DNA from: an uncultured Eubacteriales bacterium
GTDB taxonomy: Bacteria > Bacillota > Clostridia > UBA1381
NCBI GenBank assembly: GCA_900556575.1
Contig: USPO01000075.1
Span: 1 to 7,190, forward strand
Direction of reading: 5' to 3'
DNA: 7,190 nucleotides
Positions 1 to 6,709 of the stretch are shown piece by piece. The translations under genes were made by a program, and so were the position numbers. Under the pieces are notes generated by a model. The model was given only the letters and a program-made list of their open reading frames with translations. It did no database searches and was not told the origin of the DNA. Each line of letters starts with the position of its first letter. Position 1 is the stretch's first letter.

Positions 1-504
1 CTTGGAAGAGGTTCGGACTTCTCCGTTTATATTCCTCTCGATATTGCCGAGGGCGATCAGTCATGGGAGGTTGAAGAGAATACAAACGAAAATGACAGCG
101 AGCAGTATTCAATAAGCGGTATGCGTGTTCTTATGGCAGAGGATAACGCAATTAATGCGGAAATAGCAAGTGAAATTCTTGCAATGGATGAGGTAATAGT
201 CGAAATTGCTGAGGACGGATTAAAGGCAGTTGAAATGTTTACGGCAAGTGAACCGGGATACTATGATATGATATTAATGGATATTCAAATGCCGAACATG
301 GACGGATGGACTGCGGCAAAGGAGATAAGAAAGATTTCATCTGATTATGCACAGGAAATACCGATTTATGCACTTTCGGCAAATGCCTTTGTTGAGGATA
401 AACGTCATTCAATAGAGGTCGGTATGAACGGACATATTTCAAAGCCGATTGATTTTGATGACCTTAAAAAGATTATGGGCGAAATAATGGCAGGCAAAAA
501 TTAA
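1..504 (+). CDS. Hybrid sensor histidine kinase, C-terminal part (ATPase tail plus receiver domain)
   Basis: The reading frame is open from the first base, so the gene starts upstream; 167 codons are visible. Visible residues 1-13 (GRGSDFSVYIPL preceded by L) match the end of a histidine-kinase HATPase_c domain, the G2-box glycines followed by the last strand. A polar, acidic linker of about 25 residues follows, then a complete receiver domain from about residue 41. The receiver has the acidic pair E47/D48 (AEDN), the phospho-acceptor D94 in LMDIQMPNMDG, the switch Ser at 126 (ALSANAF) and the conserved Lys148 (SKPID). All key residues are present, so it should be phosphorylatable. The ATG at 121 begins the receiver proper, but it is not the gene start because the kinase tail is in frame directly upstream. 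No HPt or DNA-binding domain follows before the stop, so output must go through intramolecular control or a separate HPt/regulator. The sensed signal is unknown because the N-terminus is outside the window. Confidence 0.9.
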   Translation, partial: LGRGSDFSVYIPLDIAEGDQSWEVEENTNENDSEQYSISGMRVLMAEDNAINAEIASEILAMDEVIVEIAEDGLKAVEMFTASEPGYYDMILMDIQMPNMDGWTAAKEIRKISSDYAQEIPIYALSANAFVEDKRHSIEVGMNGHISKPIDFDDLKKIMGEIMAGKN

Positions 505-552
505 GCATCGGATTAATTTAATGCTTGCATAGAATTGTTAAAGCAGCGGAAT

Positions 553-557
553 GGAGG
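553..557 (+). promoter_or_regulatory. Ribosome binding site of the giant LRR gene
   Basis: GGAGG lies six bases before the ATG at 564. This strong site decides the start. A longer frame could begin at TTG 525, but that start has no comparable site and would add 13 residues before the lysine-rich N-terminus. The 59-base gap after the kinase gene has no terminator-like hairpin with a T-tract, so co-transcription with the kinase gene is possible. Confidence 0.8.
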
Positions 558-563
558 ATTAAT

Positions 564-683
564 ATGGCTGATAATGATAAGAAAATTTCAAAAAAGAAAA
601 AAGCTGTATATGCTATTGCAGGTTTGACTGCTGCCGGTGCTTTAACGGCCGCTGTAGCTGCGAATATAGGATTTATCGGAGGA
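564..683 (+). other. Signal peptide or N-terminal membrane anchor of the LRR protein
   Basis: This encodes residues 1-40: a positively charged start (KKISKKKK at 6-13), then about 27 uncharged residues rich in Ala, Gly, Leu and Ile, ending in FIGG before the acidic EFNPDKY. This is the normal shape of a Sec signal or signal anchor. A cleavage motif (AVA followed by A) exists near residues 30-33, but hydrophobic residues continue past it, and no other attachment motif exists in the protein. An uncleaved anchor is therefore plausible. Confidence 0.75.
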
Positions 684-3600
684 GAGTTCAATCCGGATAA
701 ATACAGCCGTTCACAAACCAAAAAAGAAGACAATATAATGTTTGACGGTGTGGCATATTCAAACGGAGACGATAAGGGGAGTGCCGAAAAGAAAAGAAAA
801 TCCGAAACGGAAGAGGATAAGAACAAGAAGGACGACTCAACCTTAAAGCAGCAGCCGGCAGAGGGAACTGACAATACAATTGTTACGGGAAAAACGGTTG
901 AAAACGGCGGAGCGGATGCGGCAGCCGTAAATATGGATGCTGTTGTATCAAATCAAAACGGGAACGGTTCGGGTTCAGGCGATACGATACCTGTAATATC
1001 AGACAGAGTATTAAGTGACGTAAGCTCATCGGTTATAGGAAATGTTCCGAGTGGATTGGGAGAGAGTACATCTTCCAATACCGTTATTTCTCAGCCGGAC
1101 GAGCCTAAGGAAACAGTTACCGATTCCAAAGCGGATAATGCGAAGCAGCCGTCATCAAATAACGGAAACAATTCGGGCAGCGGCGGTAATAAAAATAATA
1201 ATACCGGCGGAGGAAATAAGGGAAACGGAAGTACAGACAGTATCAATAATGGAAATACAAATACAATAAAGCCTTCGGATAATACCGGAGGAAGCAAGCC
1301 GAGCGGCGGCGGAAGTAACGGCGGCGGAAGCAACGGCGGAAATAACAATAATAATGTTAAGCCTGATAATTCCAATCCATCTAAAAGTGATGCTGAAGCA
1401 CCAAACAGGGATAACGGAAATAACGGTTCGGGAGATAGTGATAACACAGGAGGCAATTCAAATAACGGCGGAAATCACGGAGGAAACAATTACAGCGGAA
1501 CAGTTCAAAGTATGAATGTTGACGGCGATTTTTCTAATCTTTCTGTCGGACAGACTGAAAACTCTATATTTTCATCGCAGTTCGGAAGAGTTCTGTATTT
1601 AAAGTTCTCGAACGGACGCATGGTATTGCGAAATGACAGCACTGTTGTAACAGGTCTTGTTATAACGGGACTGAAAACAACAGAAGCTACGGAAAAAGCG
1701 GTTGCAAATGCTTCATTTACATACAATACAAAAAAATACTCGGTTGATATTCCTTACAGTGTTGTGAAGTGGAATGTTAAGCTTCGTATGTTTGACGGCT
1801 CGCTCATGGCAGGTACGCTTACACCGGACGGCGACCTTAAAATATATTTGGAGCGTTATTATCAGGCATTCAAGAGTATGAATCCAAAGTTTATAGGCTG
1901 GAGATGTGACGGTTCGGACGAAATCTATACAACGGAGCTTGTAATGCTTAAGCCTGATATGGAGCTGTACCCTTGTGTGGCGGCAGATGTTCCGAGTAAG
2001 GATGACGTAGGTGAAGAATACACACTTACGAATATGACAGACGTGGATATGTCGGAGTTTGATGTATATGAAAGCTGTAAAAAACTAATTATAGGTGCGG
2101 ATGTAAAGAATATATCCATGGAGGGAATAGCAAAACACTTCCCGAACCTTGAGGAAATTGAAGTAGATGATGGAAACAGCGTGTATACATCTGTGGACGG
2201 CATACTGTATAAGGGGAAAACTCTTGAATCCGTTCCGCCGAAAAAGACAGCAATAAAGGAATTTAAAGAAGATGCAGATGAAATCGGTTCAAACGCATTT
2301 GAAGGCTCATGCATAGATGAAATAGTATTGCCGGATACGATTACAAAAATCAATGCAAATGCATTTAAGGATGCGAAAATAAACTCACTCACAATTACGG
2401 CTGAAAGGTATAGCGTAGGAAACAAAGCGTTCTATTCGTCAAGTGATGAGCCGGCTGTAAAGACTATAATATCACAGACTCTTTACACAGCAAATGCGGA
2501 AGAGGGTGCATGTGATTTCGGAGAGGCATATCCGGAAATTATTTTGCCCGACTCAAAGTATGACAGAGTATATCAATATTATATGTCCTCTTGGGGATAT
2601 ATGACCGATTTGAAATACGGAGAGGGTACAGCGGTTAAGATATTTAAGACAGAAACCAAGGCAGAGGACAGAAATACGCTTGTAAACGGCGGAGTTTACA
2701 GCTTCTTTAACAGCAAGGATGATTACACACTTGTAAGCGTATCGACAAAGGTAAGCGGAATTTTTACCGTTGATGAGCGTACATCTGAAATTGCCGACGG
2801 TGCATTTTATGGCTGTGACGGAATAACCGGAATTGTATTTAATGAAAAGCTTAAAAAGGTGACATCGGAGTCACTGAAAGGTGTAACGGGAATAAATTCT
2901 ATTACATTCAAGGGTGAACCGCCGGAGGTCGATGAAGACTTCTTTAAAAATCTTAATGCGGAGGACTTGAAAATTTATACTCCGGCATCGAGCTATGAAA
3001 AATACAAGGAAAAATGGTCGGACATAATAGACAGCAGCTTGGGAGAGGGCAGTGCGGATAAAATTCTCGATATGGATAATGACAGCTTTGAGGTTATTAA
3101 CGGTGCAAGATATATTCGTGATGAAAACGGACTGATACTTGTAAGAGTACTCGGAACAGCGGATGAGGATTTCACAGTTGCCGAGGGTACATATAAGATA
3201 AATGACGGTGCATTCGATACGGAGCTGAGCAGCGTTATAATTCCCGATACGGTAAAGGAAATAGGCAGTGATATTTTAGGCGAACACGGAAAAATATCGA
3301 AGGTATTTATTAATACATCGGAGGCGCTGGACGAAAATTCATTCGGTGACAGTGTACTTTTTGTTCCGCAGTCTGCAGCCGATAAATACACAAATGCAAA
3401 TGCATTGTGTGAGAGTTATGAAATAAATTCAAAGGGCGTAATTTCCGGAAACGGAACGCTTATATATGTACCGAAAGGCTATAAAGGAAAGCTTACCATA
3501 TATAATGATATTAACACTGTTTTTGATGGTGCGGCAGAGGGCTGCACCGGAATAACAGAAGTGGTTGTAGGAACGGGACTCACCGAAATAGGAACAAATG

Positions 3601-5675
3601 CATTTAGCGGATGCCGAAGCATAGGCAGCGTTGATATGAGCAGGAACAAGGTTCTGACATCTATTGATGAGGGTGCGTTCTATCAATGTACGTCAATAAG
3701 CAGTATAAGTATGCCGGAAAGTCTTACTAATGTAGGAAAGGATGCATTTTATTCATGCGATATTTTAGCCGATGTAAATATGCCGGGAATAGAAACAATA
3801 GGAAACGGTGCATTTGCAAGATGTAATTCATTGGTTAATTTCAATGATACCGGAAAGATAAATCTTTCCGGAAATGTAAAGAGCCTTGGTACAGGTGCAT
3901 TCGCATGGTGTTCAATGCTGAATAACGTCATAATGCCGACCAAAGCAACGGAAGTTTCGGAGGGAGCGTTTGCAAACTGCATAGGACTCAAGGAAGTAAA
4001 GGACTGGGGTTCTATAAATGTAATCGGAGAAAACGCATTTAAAAACTGCGGATTTTATTCTGTGGTTCTGCCGACGGAGGAAGCTGCCGTTGTAAAAAGC
4101 GGAGCGTTTGCCGATTGTCAAAACCTTAATAATATACTTGTCGTAAAGGGTATTAAGGAAATTGCCGATGATTTTGTCGAAGAAAATGCGGGAGTTGTTC
4201 TCGGGTTTGTAGGCGATATGTCAACCATTGAAAAGCTTGACGGAAACTCATTGATTGAAAGCGGAAGAATAAATTCGAGTGTTTATGCCGCAAAGGAGAG
4301 TGATGTGAGCAAATTCTTCAATGAAGAAAATATTGTCAATGTTGAAAATGGTCTCGGAGTAGCATATGAAAGCGGCGGACTTTACGGAGCAAACGGAAAT
4401 GAGTATACTCTTTTAAAAGTAGGTAAGAAAAGCAAGACATATATTATGCAAATTACCTTTAATGTAAAAAAAATAGCCGATGACGCATTCAGCGATTGTA
4501 AGGATATAGAGGAGGTTACTCTTAACAGTACAATACGAAACGTACCTGACTATGCTTTTGCCGGATATGAAAAGCTGAAAACCTTTGAAATAATAAAGTC
4601 AAGCGTACAAAGCGGTGATCCTAATATAGCTTATGGAAAAGGTGTATTTAAGGACTGTAAAAATCTTGAAACAGCGAATGTCAGAGTATATGTAAAAAGC
4701 ATGGGTGAAGGCATATATGAAAATTGCGAAAGTCTGAAGAATATAAGCTGGGGAACTGAAATGGCGGAAATTCCGGCAGATACATTTAGCGGATGTAAAA
4801 ATCTTGCGAACTTTAATGTAACGGTAGGTTCGACAAACAATTTAAAGACAGTAGGAGAAAGGGCGTTTAAGGACTGTGAGAGTCTAAAAGAAATAAATGG
4901 CTTTGGAGGTGCCGGACTTACATTCAGCAGAGTAGAAACTATTGGAGACAATGCCTTTGAGGGCTGTTCGAGTATGACTCTGATGAAAATACCCAACACT
5001 GTAAAGGAGCTTGGAGATAACGTGTTTGAGGGCTGTGACAGTCTTGAAAAGGTTAATGTTTATGACCCGCCGTTCGAGATAGGCAAAAAGGTTCTTGGAA
5101 ATGAACTAAACGGAAAGTATTTCTATACAGGAGTAGTTTCGGATGAAGTATATGACTCCTTTATTCAGAAATGGAAAGGACAGCTGGAGGAGGACTACAA
5201 GGATAAGAAGGTATCTGAAATCGTCATTAGAAGCTTGAATGAAATAGATGACGGCGGAATTACATTGCCTGACGACAATATGGTTCCGGCAAGTAATGCA
5301 GATAAAGTGGAGGTTAATGAAAAATCCGATGATAAGGCATCGGAAAGCGAGGTGACAGCACCGAGCACCGAGCCTAAGACGACAGAGCAGCCGGAGAATA
5401 CAGAAAAACCAAGTACAACTGAGACTCCGCAGAGCAGTGAAAAACCTGATACAACGGAGATTCCGCAGAGTACAGAAGCACCGAATGAGACCGAAAAGCC
5501 AAGGGCAACAGAAAAGCCGTCAGCATCGGAAAAACCGAATTCATCTGACAGCTCTGACGATGTGAAAACAGACGGGAACTATAATTCAACAGATAACAGC
5601 CTTATAAATTCAGCGGTATCTATGGATGAAGAAGTCACAGATATAAAGGATGACGCAATGATTTTAAGTGAATAA
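564..5675 (+). CDS. Giant BspA-type leucine-rich-repeat surface protein
   Basis: The product is 1703 residues, starting at ATG 564 behind a GGAGG site. Residues 6-13 are Lys-rich and 14-40 form one hydrophobic Ala/Gly-rich segment: a signal peptide (possible AVA-A cleavage near 32/33) or an uncleaved membrane anchor. Residues 45-100 are highly charged. Residues about 197-312 are an Asn/Gly/Ser-rich spacer. Residues about 315-475 look like an Ig-like (Big_3-like) domain followed by a divergent InlB/Listeria-Bacteroides-type repeat (FIGW ... LYPC). Residues about 536-1541 are LRR_5 (BspA) repeats with the landmark G/N-A-F-x-x-C, in five modules. Residues 1605-1658 are nine six-residue T/E/P repeats, followed by a polar acidic tail. 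There is no LPXTG motif, C-terminal membrane helix, SLH domain or choline-binding repeat. BspA-family proteins are known surface adhesins binding host proteins or other bacteria; the ligand here cannot be read from the sequence. The frame is intact. The LRR and surface-protein call is firm; adhesin function is inference. Confidence 0.9.
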   Translation: MADNDKKISKKKKAVYAIAGLTAAGALTAAVAANIGFIGGEFNPDKYSRSQTKKEDNIMFDGVAYSNGDDKGSAEKKRKSETEEDKNKKDDSTLKQQPAEGTDNTIVTGKTVENGGADAAAVNMDAVVSNQNGNGSGSGDTIPVISDRVLSDVSSSVIGNVPSGLGESTSSNTVISQPDEPKETVTDSKADNAKQPSSNNGNNSGSGGNKNNNTGGGNKGNGSTDSINNGNTNTIKPSDNTGGSKPSGGGSNGGGSNGGNNNNNVKPDNSNPSKSDAEAPNRDNGNNGSGDSDNTGGNSNNGGNHGGNNYSGTVQSMNVDGDFSNLSVGQTENSIFSSQFGRVLYLKFSNGRMVLRNDSTVVTGLVITGLKTTEATEKAVANASFTYNTKKYSVDIPYSVVKWNVKLRMFDGSLMAGTLTPDGDLKIYLERYYQAFKSMNPKFIGWRCDGSDEIYTTELVMLKPDMELYPCVAADVPSKDDVGEEYTLTNMTDVDMSEFDVYESCKKLIIGADVKNISMEGIAKHFPNLEEIEVDDGNSVYTSVDGILYKGKTLESVPPKKTAIKEFKEDADEIGSNAFEGSCIDEIVLPDTITKINANAFKDAKINSLTITAERYSVGNKAFYSSSDEPAVKTIISQTLYTANAEEGACDFGEAYPEIILPDSKYDRVYQYYMSSWGYMTDLKYGEGTAVKIFKTETKAEDRNTLVNGGVYSFFNSKDDYTLVSVSTKVSGIFTVDERTSEIADGAFYGCDGITGIVFNEKLKKVTSESLKGVTGINSITFKGEPPEVDEDFFKNLNAEDLKIYTPASSYEKYKEKWSDIIDSSLGEGSADKILDMDNDSFEVINGARYIRDENGLILVRVLGTADEDFTVAEGTYKINDGAFDTELSSVIIPDTVKEIGSDILGEHGKISKVFINTSEALDENSFGDSVLFVPQSAADKYTNANALCESYEINSKGVISGNGTLIYVPKGYKGKLTIYNDINTVFDGAAEGCTGITEVVVGTGLTEIGTNAFSGCRSIGSVDMSRNKVLTSIDEGAFYQCTSISSISMPESLTNVGKDAFYSCDILADVNMPGIETIGNGAFARCNSLVNFNDTGKINLSGNVKSLGTGAFAWCSMLNNVIMPTKATEVSEGAFANCIGLKEVKDWGSINVIGENAFKNCGFYSVVLPTEEAAVVKSGAFADCQNLNNILVVKGIKEIADDFVEENAGVVLGFVGDMSTIEKLDGNSLIESGRINSSVYAAKESDVSKFFNEENIVNVENGLGVAYESGGLYGANGNEYTLLKVGKKSKTYIMQITFNVKKIADDAFSDCKDIEEVTLNSTIRNVPDYAFAGYEKLKTFEIIKSSVQSGDPNIAYGKGVFKDCKNLETANVRVYVKSMGEGIYENCESLKNISWGTEMAEIPADTFSGCKNLANFNVTVGSTNNLKTVGERAFKDCESLKEINGFGGAGLTFSRVETIGDNAFEGCSSMTLMKIPNTVKELGDNVFEGCDSLEKVNVYDPPFEIGKKVLGNELNGKYFYTGVVSDEVYDSFIQKWKGQLEEDYKDKKVSEIVIRSLNEIDDGGITLPDDNMVPASNADKVEVNEKSDDKASESEVTAPSTEPKTTEQPENTEKPSTTETPQSSEKPDTTEIPQSTEAPNETEKPRATEKPSASEKPNSSDSSDDVKTDGNYNSTDNSLINSAVSMDEEVTDIKDDAMILSE
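1152..1499 (+). repeat. Low-complexity Asn/Gly/Ser spacer-coding region
   Basis: About 116 codons (residues 197-312) are dominated by Asn, Gly and Ser with scattered Asp, Lys and Thr, using AAT/AAC and GGA/GGC/GGT codons. It includes a short GGGSN direct repeat near 1305-1340. No folded domain is expected. Its position directly after the hydrophobic and charged N-terminus fits a flexible stalk that carries the folded part through the peptidoglycan. The stalk role is inference; the composition is directly visible. Confidence 0.85.
1506..1988 (+). other. Divergent beta-rich region (Ig-like plus InlB-repeat-like) before the LRRs
   Basis: Residues about 315-475. The first part (to about 400) has alternating hydrophobic strands with YLKFSNGRMVL, GLVITGL and SFTYNTKKYSV, resembling bacterial Ig-like Big_3-type domains. 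The second part (403-474) runs WNVKLRMFDG, then PKFIGWRCDG, then ELVMLKPDMELYPC. This is the order of motifs in InlB-type/Listeria-Bacteroides repeats (a first strand with Gly, then F-x-GW, then the final LY strand). Both assignments are by eye and tentative. Confidence 0.45.
2169..5186 (+). repeat. Five tandem LRR_5 (BspA) modules
   Basis: Residues about 536-1541. The core repeat has the pattern I-G/A-x-x-A-F-x-x-C-x-x-L followed by a short strand such as VxLP or VNMP. In the fourth module the landmark Phe residues fall at 1014, 1039, 1062, 1084, 1113, 1136, 1159, 1182 and 1204. In the fifth the landmark aromatic is at 1309, 1332, 1362, 1385 (Tyr), 1408, 1435, 1465 and 1488. The usual step is 23 residues, with some stretched to 25-30. 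Approximate modules are 536-681, 709-822, 846-948, 957-1257 and 1269-1541. Each starts with a Tyr- or Gly-rich beta entry and ends with a helical cap such as YTPASSYEKYKEKW (805-818). The repeats have diverged at DNA level, so this is not a recent expansion. Confidence 0.88.
5376..5537 (+). repeat. Nine in-register 18-bp repeats coding a six-residue T/E/P spacer
   Basis: Residues 1605-1658 consist of exactly nine copies of x-x-T/S-E-x-P without an insertion or gap (KTTEQP, ENTEKP, STTETP, QSSEKP and so on to SASEKP). Pro recurs every six residues from 1610 to 1658, and a shorter unit ending in P1604 precedes it. The Glu is invariant; third-base use and the variable positions differ between copies. 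The composition suggests an extended Pro/Thr-rich stalk. The many Thr and Ser residues could carry O-glycans, which the sequence cannot show. Confidence 0.9.
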
Positions 5676-5680
5676 GCTGC

Positions 5681-5717
5681 GAGGCTGCTGTAAATGTACT
5701 TTGCAGCAGCCTTGTTT
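5681..5717 (+). terminator. Intrinsic terminator after the LRR gene
   Basis: The arm at 5682-5694 pairs with 5700-5712 to give a 13-bp stem with one T-G wobble. Its GC-rich half is GGCTGCTG/CAGCAGCC and the loop is TGTAC. An outer G-T wobble (5681/5713) can add one pair. The T-rich stretch TTGTTT (5712-5717) follows. It starts six bases after the stop of the LRR gene, so that transcript most likely ends here and the downstream MoxR unit is separate or fed by read-through. Confidence 0.85.
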
Positions 5718-5743
5718 AAACTTTTTGGATAGATGTACAGCGA

Positions 5744-5749
5744 AGGGAG
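5744..5749 (+). promoter_or_regulatory. Ribosome binding site of the MoxR gene
   Basis: AGGGAG lies eight bases before ATG 5758 and fixes this as the start. A frame could open at GTG 5668, but the extra 30 residues would be coded by the LRR stop region and the terminator hairpin, and they lack any MoxR similarity. Confidence 0.75.
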
Positions 5750-5757
5750 AAAAGATA

Positions 5758-6708
5758 ATGATAATCGAGCAATCAAAGCAGATTATAGAGGAAATAGAAA
5801 AGGTTATAGCCGGAAAAAGAGAAATAATAGAAAAGGTACTTATGACAATATATGCAAGCGGTCATATTCTGCTTGAAGACAATCCGGGAGTAGGAAAAAC
5901 TACTCTTGCGGTAGCATTTTCGAGGGCGTTGGGTATGGATTGCAAGAGAGTACAGTTTACACCGGATACAATGCCTTCGGATATAGTCGGATTTACAATG
6001 TACAACTCGCAAAGTGAGCAGTTTAAATTTGAAGAGGGTGCGGTATTTACTAATTTATTTTTAGGTGATGAGATTAACAGAACCTCGGCAAAGACGCAGT
6101 CTGCATTGCTGGAGGCAATGGAGGAAAGAAGCGTAACAATTGATGGTGTACATCATGATTTGCCGTCACCTTTTATTTGTATTGCAACTCAGAATCCGGA
6201 GGGAAGTGCCGGAACGCAGCCGCTGCCGGAATCACAGCTTGACAGATTTATGGTAAGACTTTCAATAGGCTATCCGGGGACAGAGCAGCAGATTGAGATT
6301 ATAAAGAAAAGACTTTATACAAATCCTATGGATGATATGAAAACTGTTGCATCATGCGAGGATGTTTTGTATGTTCAAAAGTATCTTTCAATGATTAGGA
6401 TAAGCGATGAATTGATAATGTACATAGTAAAGCTTTGCGAGGAAACGAGAGAGCATGAAATGGTGGAGTTGGGTGTCAGTCCGAGAGGTATATTGGCATT
6501 GGTAAGAATGGCAAGAGCCTGTGCAATAATCCGTTCGAGAGATTATGTGATTCCTGAGGATGTACAGTATGTGTTTAATGATGTATGCTGTCACAGAATT
6601 GTATTAAAGCCGCAGGCAAGAATTGAGAATATAACGGCAAATGAAATTTTAAACGGAATAAAGAATAAAATAGCCGTACCCGATATGGGATTGAAGAAGA
6701 GGAAGTAA
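5758..6708 (+). CDS. MoxR-family AAA+ ATPase
   Basis: The product is 316 residues, normal for MoxR ATPases. Visible motifs: Walker A at 42-48 (NPGVGKT); Walker B at 100-105 (LFLGDE) followed by INRTSAKTQSALLEAMEE; sensor 1 at N146 in IATQNPEG; the GTQPLPESQLDRF block ending at 164 with the candidate arginine finger R163; and sensor 2 R243 in GVSPRG. The lid has the typical SRDYVIPEDV stretch. All catalytic elements are present. MoxR proteins are cytoplasmic hexameric ATPases thought to act as chaperones that remodel or activate partner proteins, often DUF58 or VWA-domain proteins coded next door. That matches the DUF58-like gene starting one base after this stop. The client protein is unknown. 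The gene lies just after a terminator, so its own promoter is expected, but none with good -35/-10 matches was found in the 40 bases between terminator and ribosome binding site. Confidence 0.95.
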   Translation: MIIEQSKQIIEEIEKVIAGKREIIEKVLMTIYASGHILLEDNPGVGKTTLAVAFSRALGMDCKRVQFTPDTMPSDIVGFTMYNSQSEQFKFEEGAVFTNLFLGDEINRTSAKTQSALLEAMEERSVTIDGVHHDLPSPFICIATQNPEGSAGTQPLPESQLDRFMVRLSIGYPGTEQQIEIIKKRLYTNPMDDMKTVASCEDVLYVQKYLSMIRISDELIMYIVKLCEETREHEMVELGVSPRGILALVRMARACAIIRSRDYVIPEDVQYVFNDVCCHRIVLKPQARIENITANEILNGIKNKIAVPDMGLKKRK

Positions 6709-6709
6709 A

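Noticed and set aside
121..504. Stand-alone response regulator starting at ATG 121
   Set aside because: The frame continues upstream without a stop to the window edge and codes the end of a histidine-kinase ATPase domain, so the receiver is part of a hybrid kinase.
503..526. Inverted repeat AAGCAT/ATGCTT after the kinase gene
   Set aside because: The stem is only six base pairs with a 12-base A/T-rich loop and no T-tract, so it is too weak to call a terminator.
530..535. TAGAAT as a -10 element for the LRR gene
   Set aside because: It matches the -10 consensus at five of six positions, but there is no -35-like sequence at a suitable distance and no properly spaced TG extension. In A/T-rich DNA this can be chance.
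525..563. Upstream TTG start for the LRR gene
   Set aside because: The ATG at 564 has GGAGG six bases ahead and is followed directly by the lysine-rich signal region. The TTG lacks a comparable site.
1091..1456. Minus-strand open frame rich in Pro and Leu opposite the Asn/Gly spacer
   Set aside because: It mirrors the repetitive Asn/Gly codons of the + strand gene, has no ribosome binding site of note, and resembles no protein. The same applies to the other minus-strand frames inside the large gene.
5668..5757. GTG start giving a 30-residue longer MoxR protein
   Set aside because: The extension is coded by the end of the LRR gene and the terminator hairpin. The normal MoxR N-terminus begins at ATG 5758 with a good ribosome binding site.
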